Shown here: positions 8,364 to 16,097 of the stretch, piece by piece
Numbering within the stretch: the stretch's first letter is position 1
How the letters are laid out: the number at the start of each line of letters is the position of its first letter
DNA from: Bacillus sp. JCM 19058
GTDB taxonomy: Bacteria > Bacillota > Bacilli > Bacillales_H > Bacillaceae_D
Length of the DNA: 16,097 nucleotides
Assembly: GCA_001310555.1 (NCBI GenBank)
Contig: BAXO01000112.1
Coordinates: 1-16,097, forward strand
Direction: 5' to 3'
Translations under genes and position numbers: made by a program
The notes under the pieces: generated by a model
Seen by the model: only the letters and a program-made list of their open reading frames with translations
The model's database searches: none
Told to the model about the DNA's origin: nothing

Positions 8364-10085
8364 TTACAAATAATTATTATCCAAAAATTTAGATAATTTT
8401 ACTTTTACTGTCGTTCCCTTTCCGTTTCGACTAAAGATCGTTAACCCATATTCCTCACCGAAATACAACTTTATTCTCTCATTAACGTTTTTTTATCCCG
8501 TAGCCAGACGAACCGTTATTTAACATCTCCTCCTTTTTATTTATCGTCATCCCCGGTCCATTGTCTTCAATAGATAACTCAATATGGCCATTTACTTCCC
8601 TGCCGATAATTTTTAATTTTCCCCTGCCGTCCCTTTTTTGATCGATTCCGTGTTCAATAGCATTTTCAATGAGCGGCTGCAAAATAAAATTGACGATCCG
8701 GTAATGATCAAGACGCTCATCTATTTCATATTCAACATCAAAGCTGTCTTCATGCAACAATAGCTGTATCTGAAGGTAGAATTTAATATTTTCGACCTCA
8801 TCTCTAACCGTTGTCACATGATTCCCTTTATTTAAAGCCGTTCGATAAAACTTTGATGAAGCGATCGCAATGTTGCTAATTTCAGGAACTTCGCTTTGTA
8901 GCGACTTCCAGTGAATCATTGATAATATATTATATAAAAATGAGGATTGAGTTGAGATTGTAGCGCTTTTAATTCTGCTTCTTTTTGAATAATTTTATTT
9001 TCATAGACTTCTTTAATCAATTGATTGATCTTTTTCACCATCTTGCCGAACCCGTTTGTTAATACTCCAATCTCATCTTTATTTTGGCTGGAAACATTTA
9101 TATTGAAAGTCCCTTCCTCGACCAGCTTCATTTGATTGTACAAATACTTTATAGGCTTAATCAAAGTCATAGAAAAGAGTAAACTAATAAAAAGAAGGAT
9201 ACATAGACAAACAATAACTACAATTAAGGTAGCGTACAAAATATGACTAGCATTTACTGAAATAGAGCTTACAGGAACATAATAGTATAAGGTCCATTCT
9301 GCTCCTCTAATCTGATTTGTGATCACCATATAATCGACATGATCGAACGTTACGATTTCGTTCTTATTTATTTCAAGTGTTTCCAGTAATTTGTTCCCGT
9401 TTTTCATGCTGGGACTGTCTTTTTGATAAATGATCTGATTTTCATCGTTTACAATGATCATTCCATTATTTTCGGTAGCGGAGCTTGATAACTCTTGGAA
9501 AAACAAGCTTCTATTAAGACTCATAAATAACATAGACTTGTTTCTTCCAAGATTTAAGTCTGGAAATTTCCGAGTTACGAACAGCTCACCTCGATTGAAG
9601 TACCAACCAGATGTCTCCAAATCGGCCATTACTTCACCTTGATACCAGTTGCTTTTATTCATTTGTTCATAGGATTGGATGTAATCGCCAAAGTCGGGCT
9701 TATGCTCGAGAAATAATGTCAATTGTTTAATTTCATTATTAAAATTCTTGACCATCGTAAAATGGGGATCTAGGTAATTGCGTAAATCGTTAGATAAAAT
9801 GACTAAATCTGTATACTCTGTATGAACAATTCTCTGAATTCCTGTATTAAAAATAATATAATTGACGATCGTATTATACCTATCTATTTTTGAGCTTAAA
9901 CTCATGGCCATAGTAGCTGCGTGCTCCTCAAGATTATACATGGCCTGTTCCTTCAATAAAGATTTTGATTGAAAATACGTATAGAAGCCTAAAAACAAAA
10001 TCGGAATAAAAATAACCATTAGGTACGACAAAAATAATTTGTTTATAAAAGGCAGATCATTAAGCTTTCTTATATACTTTCTCAT
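8364..10085 (-). pseudogene. YesM-like sensor histidine kinase, two frameshifts as sequenced
   Basis: Corrected, this is about 573 residues. Order: first membrane helix (FLSYLMVIFIPILFLGFYTY), an extracellular sensor region of about 240 residues, second helix (YATLIVVIVCLCILLFISLL), a HAMP-like linker (LIKPIKYLYNQ...DEIGVLTNGF), the phospho-acceptor box LQSQLNPHFLYNIL, and an ATPase domain with LQPLIENAIEHG and DNGPGM. This is the HPK7/YesM architecture. Frameshift 1: A5 at 8936-8940 lacks one base; corrected, it gives NPHFLYNILSMIHW. Frameshift 2: the T7 run at 8488-8494, one base too many; corrected, the protein continues as GIKNVNERIKLYFGEEYGL and ends at 8364. I chose the ATG at 10085 because GAGGTG lies 6 bases before it; a GTG at 10094 overlapping the upstream stop is possible. 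It is coupled to the response regulator and probably senses the glycan or its importer. Confidence 0.88.
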
Positions 10086-10090
10086 GGAAT

Positions 10091-11643
10091 TCACCTCATT
10101 TCACGATACTTCAACGGAGTGAGCCCATAATGATTTTTAAAAATCGAGCAAAAATAAGATAGGTTGGAATACCCTACTTCCTCACATACGTCTATAATTT
10201 TCTTGTTTGTACTCCGCAAAAGCACGCTTGCTTTTTTTAATCGATACGATGTGATGAACTTCACAATACTTTCTCCCGTTTCCTTTTTAAAACGATGACT
10301 CAAATAGCTTGGTGACAAAAAGGCTTTATTAGCTAAATCATCAAGACTAATATCGTGCATATAATACCGTTGTATATAGTCAATGACGATTTCGACAGAC
10401 TTCTTGCTAACTTTCGTATCGCTTGAGCCCATACTTTTTTTCAATCTCTTCAATAAATGAAATCAAAATGTCCTTCAGTTCCTGAAGATTGTGAGTATTG
10501 TAGACTTTCTCAGCCATTTTTTGCATATTAGAAACACTATGTTGTCCTAAGCTCTCGAATATGTATTTCACAATTTCCGTAAAAGTATATTTGACGTAAA
10601 TTTTTGAAAGGTGACCACTTTTAGTTAAAGCTTCGAAATAAAGCTCTATCCAGCTCTTAGTATCCTGAAGATCTCTTATTTCAATCGTTTGCCTAATATT
10701 TTTTAATAAAGTATCGACAGTTTCAATCGACGCCTCTTTAAGAGAATTTTGATTTGAGAAAAAAAACGGCACGACCATTGGAAAAAAAACTTCAACTCAA
10801 GCACCCGTTCCAAACATTGGTATTCCTCATGTACGTCTTCGATCGCGTCTATTATCTGACTAAAAGCTATACAGACAGGATAAGAAAAGCGAGAGTCAAT
10901 CCATTGGATTAATTTCTCGCCCAAATCATTCAAAGTCGACTTAGTCACTCCTCGATCGCCTATTTTCAGGAAAATAACGCTTTGGTATTCGTTTAAATTT
11001 AAATATTCATAGTCGAATCGCCATAAACGTGGCAAATCGATTCCGATAAACAATTCGTGCTTGTCAAAAAAACTTTGAAGAAAAGTCTATCATTAATAAA
11101 CAAATGGATGTACTCCCAAAATTTAAGCCCGAAAATTGCATCCTTCGTTTTAGCTTCTCATCAAAAGTTACCCCTTGAATAAGATCCAAAAGAACCTTTT
11201 CCTTCTCGTATGTCAAAGCTTTTTCATAACCCGCTAAGAGTTTGCCTTCTTTTTCTTCATTCATTCGTTCTTCTTCACACAGCGAGGTCACCTTCTCCAT
11301 CACTTCTAAAAATTCATTCACGGGAACAGGCTTTAGAATATAATGAACGACATCGAAACGCAACGCTTCTCGCGCATATTCAAATTCCCCATAAGCGCTC
11401 AATAAGATAATTTTAATACCTTTATTAGCCTCCCTCACCTTTTTTATTAATTCAATCCCACCCATAAATGGCATTTTAATATCTGTAATAAGAATATCGA
11501 TAGCAGCTGCTCGTATATATTTAAAGCGCCTTTTCTCCATTCCCAGCTTCAAATACGTTTAAATCCAAATTGTATTTGGAAATTAGAAACTTCAAGCCAT
11601 CCCTTTCAATCTTTTCATCATCTACGATTAAAACATTGTACAT
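10091..11643 (-). pseudogene. YesN-like response regulator (REC plus AraC-type DNA-binding domain), four frameshifts as sequenced
   Basis: Corrected, this is about 516 residues. The receiver domain (1-120) shows VLIVDDEK, phospho-acceptor Asp54 in ILITDIKMP, LLSAYGEFEYA and Lys104 in YILKP. A variable middle region follows. The AraC/XylS double helix-turn-helix is at the C-terminus (YIQRYYMHDISLDDLA, LSPSYLSHRFKKETGES, DVCEEVGYSNLSYFCSIFKN, GLTPLKYRE). Frameshifts: about 11519-11524 (short T/A runs, one base too many), A7 at 11066-11072 (too many), A8 at 10782-10789 (one missing, or two too many), T7 at 10435-10441 (too many). All joins give continuous family-like sequence. The ATG at 11643 has a G-rich site (AGGGGGG) 6 bases upstream. 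Its stop touches the kinase gene. It likely activates the importer operon, as YesN does in pectin-fragment loci. Confidence 0.88.
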
Positions 11644-12059
11644 CAATAACCCCCCCTGTTTTAATTTTATTCGTCTACGTATTAGCTCCACTTTATTTAC
11701 ATGTAGTTCTACGACTCGGATTAGGATTCCTCCTACATCGTTTCTGAAGACTCTATTCTTGCACCAGCTCGTACATTTACTCCTCACAGTGTGCCTCGCT
11801 GAGCGTCTGATGTTAGATAGATAGAACTAGTTTGTTCGCCGATAACCGACCGATATCATATCGATTTATCAGTCGAGTGTTCAATCAGTGTATGGACTTT
11901 GGTTATTTGGAGAGCGTATGAATAATTCGGAAGGGAGGTTGGGATGCGATGACTATGGGCATGAAAGACCGCGAATCTGAATATTGATGCTTGAAGGGGG
12001 GAGTACGCCAACATCGAACGACTAAGTGAAAACTTAACAATTAGATGGAAAAGTCCCTT

Positions 12060-12088
12060 AAGGCCCACTAAAAGGTCGCCTTGTTTTT
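12060..12088 (+). terminator. Weak intrinsic-terminator-like hairpin
   Basis: AAGGC (12060-12064) pairs with GCCTT (12078-12082), with two further C-G pairs inside, followed by GTTTTTA. It would end a plus-strand transcript from the 11690-12050 segment, where I see no intact gene. Confidence 0.3.
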
Positions 12089-12183
12089 AGAAGTATAACA
12101 ACGAATATAAAGAGAAAAGTTTCTTATCTTTCGTTCTAATAAGCTAGAGCTGATCGACAGCGGGAATGCCTTTTAAGATTGGC

Positions 12184-12203
12184 TTAATTAAATGTTTAAT
12201 TAA
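12184..12203. repeat. Perfect 20-base AT-only inverted repeat
   Basis: TTAATTAAA-TG-TTTAATTAA has 9-base arms that are exact reverse complements around a TG centre. It is isolated in an AT-rich non-coding region about 540 bases upstream of the response regulator start. It could be a protein-binding site or chance in AT-rich DNA. Confidence 0.35.
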
Positions 12204-12511
12204 ACCTTAGCAGGTGCATTTCGCCATTTGACTAGCCGAAGAAAAGAAGCTTCAAATCTTCTTTAAAATAGCCTGACAAATAAGCCTATTCTATTTCAAT
12301 AGTTTCCTAAAAAAATAATGCACTTGAGCCTATTCCTACTAAATGTACCCTTAACCTTTTTAACTATAGCTCTTTCTTATTTAAAAAAAAGCGGTGTTAG
12401 TACTTTTTTTTGAATAAATAATCTCTTATAATTTTGACTAACAAAATCTATTCTCGTAAAATTTATAAAAAAAACTCTAACCGATGTCATTTTCTTTCGC
12501 CCCTTTCCCTT

Positions 12512-12548
12512 AAAAGAGGGACGGACATGATGAACATGCCCTTCCTCC
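12512..12548 (-). terminator. Intrinsic terminator of the nucleotidyltransferase gene
   Basis: On the minus strand GGGCATG and CATGTCC form a 7-pair stem (one G-T) around TTCAT, extended outside by GAGG/CCTC, and followed by TTTT. It starts 20 bases after the nucleotidyltransferase stop, as expected for its terminator. Confidence 0.55.
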
Positions 12549-12567
12549 GCTTTTTAAACTTATATCA

Positions 12568-13613
12568 TTAATTATTCACGATTTCAGGATTAGCATCTAA
12601 AATTGCCTCTGTCGTCTCCCAAAGCTTTGGCAAGAATTGAAGGACGTCCTCAGCTCGGCTAATAAAATCTTCATTAGAAGAAATGCCCAGATCGGATACG
12701 ATCGCCTTAAAAGCCGGAGCATGTGCGTCCTGTATATCCTGAGATGCATCGGCGGCCAAGATTTTGTGACAGCGGGCAAAAGTGGCGACGATCCAAAAGA
12801 CCGCTTCCCTGTGGTAGCCCTTCTGAATAAGCTCGCGGCTTCCGTCGATAGCAATCGGCCTAGCTTCGGCAGTAATGTCAGTACTAAAAAAAAGAACGGC
12901 GTTTTGGCCACTGCTACAGCCGCATCGAAGGTACGCTCTAGTTCAGTCAGGTGATGCTCGACGCGTTCGGGTGTCATCTGAGCACAGCCGAGCAGCTTCA
13001 AGAGGTCGGAATATAGACCGAGATGATCATATTCGCTCAATATTTCGCGTGCGGCGAAATAGCGGAGCCGCACGGTAGGATTACGAAGTGCAGCCACAAG
13101 GATAACATGTGTGGTCACACCGGTCGGGAATAACCATGACGTCACTTTGTCGTGGAACGGTGCAGAGGCATCGAACGTACGCAGCGCGTTCTCGATTTTC
13201 TGTTGAGCGTTCTCACAGCGGCGACGTACCCACGCCCGCTCGGTAAAGTGGTGACAAACCTCCTCTTGTAACCGACGCAGGTGACCAGTAGGGTCGGCGA
13301 TGATCGTGTCCGTTCGGAAACTACCTGCCAAATGATAGGACAGCAGTACCTCCTTCGCCGTGGCGAGCTGATGAATGGACAAGTATGTGGCTTCTACTAA
13401 CGTATCTCGATAAACGAACTTCCCAAGCTTGAGCGGAGGCTCCTCTTCTTCGATAACGATAACGATATCAACATCGGAAGACTCGGCCAGCTCTACGTCA
13501 TCGGGCTGACCTACCGTTGATCCACTGAAATACGCTCCCCGAAAGCCCGCCTCTCTACTGGCGTGCTGCATGACCCATTCAATGGCTCGATTTCTCGCAG
13601 TGCCGACCTTCAC
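12568..13613 (-). pseudogene. Nucleotidyltransferase-domain protein (DNA polymerase beta-like fold), one frameshift as sequenced
   Basis: Corrected, this is about 348 residues. The N-terminus carries the nucleotidyltransferase signature: SGSTVGQPDD (Gly31-Ser32) followed by DVDIVIVIEEEE with metal ligands Asp47 and Asp49; Glu74 in LVEATYL is a possible third carboxylate. The rest is probably helical and not diagnostic. The same fold is used by aminoglycoside adenylyltransferases and by toxin/antitoxin enzymes, so no substrate is assigned. Frameshift: the A8 run at 12886-12893 lacks one base (or has two too many); the corrected frame reads FFFSTDITAEARPIAIDGSR and ends EAILDANPEIVNN. The GTG start has AAAGGAGGT 7 bases upstream and overlaps the stop of a 36-codon ORF. 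The gene looks more GC-rich than its surroundings, which may indicate transfer. Confidence 0.72.
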
Positions 13614-13720
13614 AACCTACACCTCCTTTCCTCTCCCGTGAACAAACCGTTTCGCACATGAAATGAACCGGACACCTTTTCCGATTGCACTAGAAGTTGT
13701 ATGTGTTTAGAAATGAGCAT
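13610..13720 (-). CDS. Small 36-residue ORF translationally coupled to the nucleotidyltransferase
   Basis: This ORF starts with ATG (MLISKHIQLLVQSE...) behind AAGGAGG, though the spacing of 10 bases is longer than usual. Its TGA stop shares two bases with the GTG start of the nucleotidyltransferase (GTGA overlap), a classic coupling arrangement. The peptide has no recognisable domain or membrane segment. It may be a leader whose translation controls the downstream gene, or a chance ORF. Confidence 0.35.
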   Translation of the reverse strand: MLISKHIQLLVQSEKVSGSFHVRNGLFTGEERRCRL

Positions 13721-13784
13721 TTTGGCAGTTCCTCCTTCGTGTTTGGTTTTTCCAGTTTACCCGAACTAAAACAAAATAAATAGT

Positions 13785-13956
13785 CTGAAAATATTGTTTG
13801 AAGTATGATATACTTGCTGTAGAAAGAACGATTTCCACAAGTTTAAGGGCATAGGCCAGTTCCAAATCACTCAGCTCCATTAATTACTGCGCATGTACTA
13901 AAATTAAGTCTAATAGAATGTTGTTAACAAAAGCCTTGATTTCTCAAGGCTTTTTG
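13785..13956 (+). ncRNA. Candidate small RNA of about 135 bases with operator-overlapped promoter
   Basis: CTGAAA (13785-13790) and TATACT (13809-13814) form a weak promoter with an 18-base spacer. The -10 box overlaps a perfect inverted repeat, AAGTAT-GAT-ATACTT (13801-13815), which could be an operator. A clear intrinsic terminator ends the unit at 13930-13955, and no credible ORF lies between. It may instead be what is left of a deleted gene. Confidence 0.25.
13930..13955 (+). terminator. Strong intrinsic terminator
   Basis: AAAGCCTTG (13930-13938) and CAAGGCTTT (13945-13953) form a perfect 9-base stem around ATTTCT, and the final T run has five bases. The nearest plus-strand gene upstream is more than 12 kb away, so it must end a non-coding transcript or be a relic. 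Confidence 0.75.
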
Positions 13957-14090
13957 TGTGCCGCTAAAGCAATGCTTTTACTTCTGTTTTATTTTCGTTA
14001 CATCCTCCCAAAACAGCAATAGACTTGCCTTCTCGATGAATACTCGTTCATGCCCCACTTACTATAGACCTTTCATTCCACTGTTACCTA

Positions 14091-14252
14091 TTATTCGTAA
14101 TGGGAGCGTTCCATCCACCTCATAAAAAGAGCCTTAACACTACTTTGCAGAAGATTATCCTGGTTGCCCAGGCCTGTTCCGCATTCAGACTGATTAGAAT
14201 GTATTACAATATTTGCGCGAGTAAACAATGCCTTTTCGCGTCGTGAGGACAT
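14091..14252 (-). CDS. Small hypothetical ORF, 53 residues
   Basis: This ORF starts MSSRREKALFTRANIVIHSN and ends with VKALFMRWMERSHYE. The composition (Met/Trp/Arg-rich amphipathic end, a CGTGLGNQDN turn) looks protein-like rather than random. Against it: no good ribosome binding site before the ATG and no recognised family. The flanks 13957-14090 and 14253-14750 hold no other supported gene. Confidence 0.3.
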   Translation of the reverse strand: MSSRREKALFTRANIVIHSNQSECGTGLGNQDNLLQSSVKALFMRWMERSHYE

Positions 14253-14759
14253 TAATTCCGTTTCAAGCAAACGAAACGATTGGAAGTTACTAAGAGGAGG
14301 TAGGCTCTTCGATAGACTAGTGATTAGTTAACTATGGAAATAACTTGGGCTCATCCACCCACTCCAGTTTTAACAGGATGATTAGGTAAAACAGGTATTT
14401 TAAATACTTCTTTTTATCAATTATTTGAATCATTCTCAATTAGGAATCCCCGTAAGACTAATCGCATTATATTTACTAAAAATTATTATGATTAAATAGA
14501 AAATTTAAATAAAAAGGAAAAACATAACAACCAATACCTTTTTTATGGATATATATGATTTTATTGGATATAAAACGAGAAAAATTAACTATAACTTTGA
14601 ATGTATTTAGTAATTAAATATTGGAAGCAATCTTTTTCTCTAGTTCTTAATTATGGTAGAAATAGTTGTCGACATATGTAGTATGTAAAGTACCCGTTTT
14701 ATAGAAATAGTCCATTTGGTATGTTATAGGTGAATCATAGTCTGGTCGAATTATGACCG

Positions 14760-14800
14760 AATATCGGAAAAAATGAAGCGCTTCGATTTTTTTCGATATT
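14760..14800. repeat. Long hairpin centred on GAAGCGCTTC
   Basis: AATATCGGAAAAAATGAAGC (14760-14779) folds against the following arm through 14800, with about 18 pairs and two small mismatches or bulges. The arms contain A and T runs, so transcribed from plus it ends in T-rich sequence. It may be a terminator-like or attenuator structure in the leader region of the surface-protein gene, or a protein-binding site. Confidence 0.4.
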
Positions 14801-14915
14801 TTTGCTAGGGGGCTTCCAATATAAGTCAGTAAGCGCAGTTATCAGAAATCTCAGTATAGACAAATTAATATTTAGGCCCCTCTAGTAGAATTTTGATACA
14901 ATTTTAGATTCAGTT

Positions 14916-14925
14916 AAGGAGGTGA
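14916..14925 (+). promoter_or_regulatory. Orphan perfect Shine-Dalgarno sequence
   Basis: AAGGAGGTGA is a 10-base perfect complement of the 16S rRNA 3' end, about 115 bases before the surface-protein start. No ATG, GTG or TTG ORF of useful length follows. The best-placed codon is an ATT at 14930, which would encode only seven residues (IRIPELS) before TAA. It could be a ribosome standby or leader-peptide site, or the remains of a small gene. Confidence 0.4.
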
Positions 14926-15039
14926 GGCTATTCGTATACCGGAGCTAAGTTAAACCTTTTACCCTGCTTTTCTTTCCGCACCTTAGACCTAACACACGTA
15001 ATACTTATCTAGATTATTCTAAGCATTGGAGGAGTTATA

Positions 15040-16097
15040 GTGAGTTCTAAACATTTTGACTACAAGAAAAAAATGAAAGCCAAACACAAAAGAGCGCTTA
15101 AACAAACGAAAACTATAATTGCTACTTCTACCATTGTACTTTCAGCGACTTTGCCATTTGCATACACTGCCCAAGCTAGTGCAAATCCGGGAAATCTCTT
15201 AATCAATCCAAATGTTGCTGTCACTGAAACTATTGCACCGGCATCAATAGCCAATATAAATATTCTCCAAAATGCAACGTTACAATCTAATAATGGTGAG
15301 CAGCAGCATAAAAATGCTAATGGAAATTACGATATTGATTTAACATTCACAGGGACAGGTGTAGCTAATCTCGGATTAGCCGATCACAAAGTCGTTGTAT
15401 TTACTTTGCCTCCAGAGCTTGAAGGGACCGTTGTTGGAGAAACGTCCGTGACGATTAACGCTCAATTAACAGCGATCACACCGGGAGATATTCCAGGGGT
15501 TGGACCTTTAGTTAATACTTTAGGAACTGCGATACAGGCCCTTTCTGCGATTCCTGTTCCAGGGTTAGATCTTAATCCTTTAAATACAGCCTTTGAAGCG
15601 GTTAGAAATGCTCAAGACTTAGGCTCTTATGAAACGACAGTTTCAGGTATAGTGTCAGAAGATGGAAAAACGATTACGGTTGACTTTACTGAAGGTTTAG
15701 GTGAATACACACGTGCAGCTTTCGGTGATTTGTTTACTCCTCTACGGGAAGCAGTCGATGAGCTTGAATACACTGGAATAATTCCTGGTGTTAATGCAGC
15801 GATCCAAGCGGTCAAATCTGCAGCCAATCCTTTATTCGATTTAATTGAAGATATTATCGATGGTGCAAGCGATATTTTGACACAAGCACTTGACGCTAAC
15901 CTTCTTGGTGAAACAAACTTTAATCTTACTACTGAAATTTCTGATCCGTTAGTACCTGAAGCAACTGTTAGTGCTGCAGCAGTCAATGAACCTATTATCT
16001 CGGCCGATATTTTAAGTGGTATTAGAGAAGAAGGTGCTCAAACAACCTTATTGTTTGAAGACGAATCTGATGCGGATGCTGACGCCGATGCCGACGC
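15040..16097 (+). CDS. Secreted cell-surface adhesin-like protein with Asp-Ala repeat, partial (3' end beyond window)
   Basis: This frame is open from a GTG start with GGAGG 7 bases upstream to the right edge, at least 352 codons. An alternative start is the ATG at 15074. The N-terminus has a long basic region (KKKMKAKHKRALKQTK), a hydrophobic core (IIATSTIVLSATLPFAY) and a likely signal-peptidase site after TAQA. The mature part is acidic and Ser/Thr-rich, with a beta-rich segment (VVVFTLPPELEGTVVGETSV) and two Pro-Gly-rich helical stretches (about residues 145-190 and 250-290). At the edge it enters a DADADADADA tract, the type of flexible stalk seen in wall-anchored surface proteins of Bacillus and relatives. 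A wall anchor would be expected beyond the edge but is not visible. No frameshift is seen in this gene. Confidence 0.82.
   Translation, partial: MSSKHFDYKKKMKAKHKRALKQTKTIIATSTIVLSATLPFAYTAQASANPGNLLINPNVAVTETIAPASIANINILQNATLQSNNGEQQHKNANGNYDIDLTFTGTGVANLGLADHKVVVFTLPPELEGTVVGETSVTINAQLTAITPGDIPGVGPLVNTLGTAIQALSAIPVPGLDLNPLNTAFEAVRNAQDLGSYETTVSGIVSEDGKTITVDFTEGLGEYTRAAFGDLFTPLREAVDELEYTGIIPGVNAAIQAVKSAANPLFDLIEDIIDGASDILTQALDANLLGETNFNLTTEISDPLVPEATVSAAAVNEPIISADILSGIREEGAQTTLLFEDESDADADADAD

Larger units (their letters stand above)
11644..12511. other. Long non-coding stretch upstream of the response regulator
   Basis: No convincing gene was found in about 870 bases. The left part (about 11690-12090) is purine-patterned and less AT-rich than its surroundings. 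On the plus strand it reads a short open tail ending MNNSEGRLGCDDYGHERPRI-stop (11918-11980), followed by a weak hairpin with T tract at 12060-12088, as if it were the end of a degraded mobile-element gene. I could not assign a family. The right part (12090-12511) is very AT-rich, with a 20-base palindrome at 12184-12203 and runs of A and T. No clear promoter for the response regulator was recognised. Confidence 0.4.

Noticed and set aside
5056..11072. Programmed ribosomal frameshifting or transcriptional slippage as the explanation for split genes
   Set aside because: Slippage can occur at A8 runs, but it would have to act independently in seven unrelated genes in both directions, and some sites are only A5 or not homopolymeric; sequence error is simpler.
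11856..12068. Minus-strand ORF of 70 codons in the spacer
   Set aside because: It has no ribosome binding site and no recognisable motif, and the opposite strand looks more protein-like there.
14900..15039. c-di-GMP or other known riboswitch ahead of the surface-protein gene
   Set aside because: The conserved c-di-GMP-I core and the other classes I know could not be matched to this leader.
15060..15986. Minus-strand ORFs at 15060-15254 and 15627-15986
   Set aside because: They lie antisense inside the surface-protein gene, whose signal peptide, ribosome binding site and uninterrupted frame are much better supported.

Overview
The window looks like the chromosome of an AT-rich, low-GC Gram-positive bacterium of the Bacillaceae/Paenibacillaceae type. 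The grounds are strong AGGAGG ribosome binding sites with some GTG/TTG starts, a YesM/YesN-type two-component pair beside an LplA/LplB/LplC-type ABC importer, a GntR-LacI hybrid repressor, and a Gram-positive surface protein ending in an Asp-Ala repeat. I see no rRNA, tRNA, CRISPR array or complete insertion sequence.

Layout. Positions 111-1244 (+) hold a GntR-type regulator with a LacI-like sugar-sensing domain. Positions 1245-1668 are a repeat-rich convergent spacer. From 11643 down to 1669 (all minus strand) lies a carbohydrate-utilization locus in the order YesN-like response regulator, YesM-like histidine kinase, promoter/operator gap, LplB-like permease, LplC-like permease, lipoprotein solute-binding protein, GH36 alpha-galactosidase and an alginate-lyase-fold protein. 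Positions 11644-12511 are non-coding, with a possible mobile-element remnant. Positions 12568-13720 (minus) hold a nucleotidyltransferase behind a translationally coupled small ORF, with its own terminator. Positions 13721-15039 are mostly non-coding (a candidate small RNA, a 53-codon ORF, a long hairpin, an orphan Shine-Dalgarno). From 15040 (+) a secreted surface protein runs off the right edge.

How the genes may work together (inference). The kinase senses an extracellular sugar or cell-envelope signal and activates the AraC-type response regulator. The lipoprotein and two permeases import an oligosaccharide, probably energised by a shared ATPase encoded elsewhere. Two enzymes without signal peptides, the GH36 hydrolase and the lyase-like protein, would degrade it in the cytoplasm. 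The GntR-LacI regulator would sense the inducer; similar TTAAC...GTTAA palindromes lie beside both its own promoter and the putative importer promoter. The substrate is unknown; an alpha-galactose- and uronate-containing glycan is the simplest guess.

The most striking property is that seven of the genes carry frameshifts, 14 in all. Twelve sit in A/T homopolymers of at least 5 bases, and correcting each by one base restores good family-like protein. This looks more like homopolymer sequencing error than biological decay, so 'pseudogene' below means 'broken in this sequence', not 'dead'.
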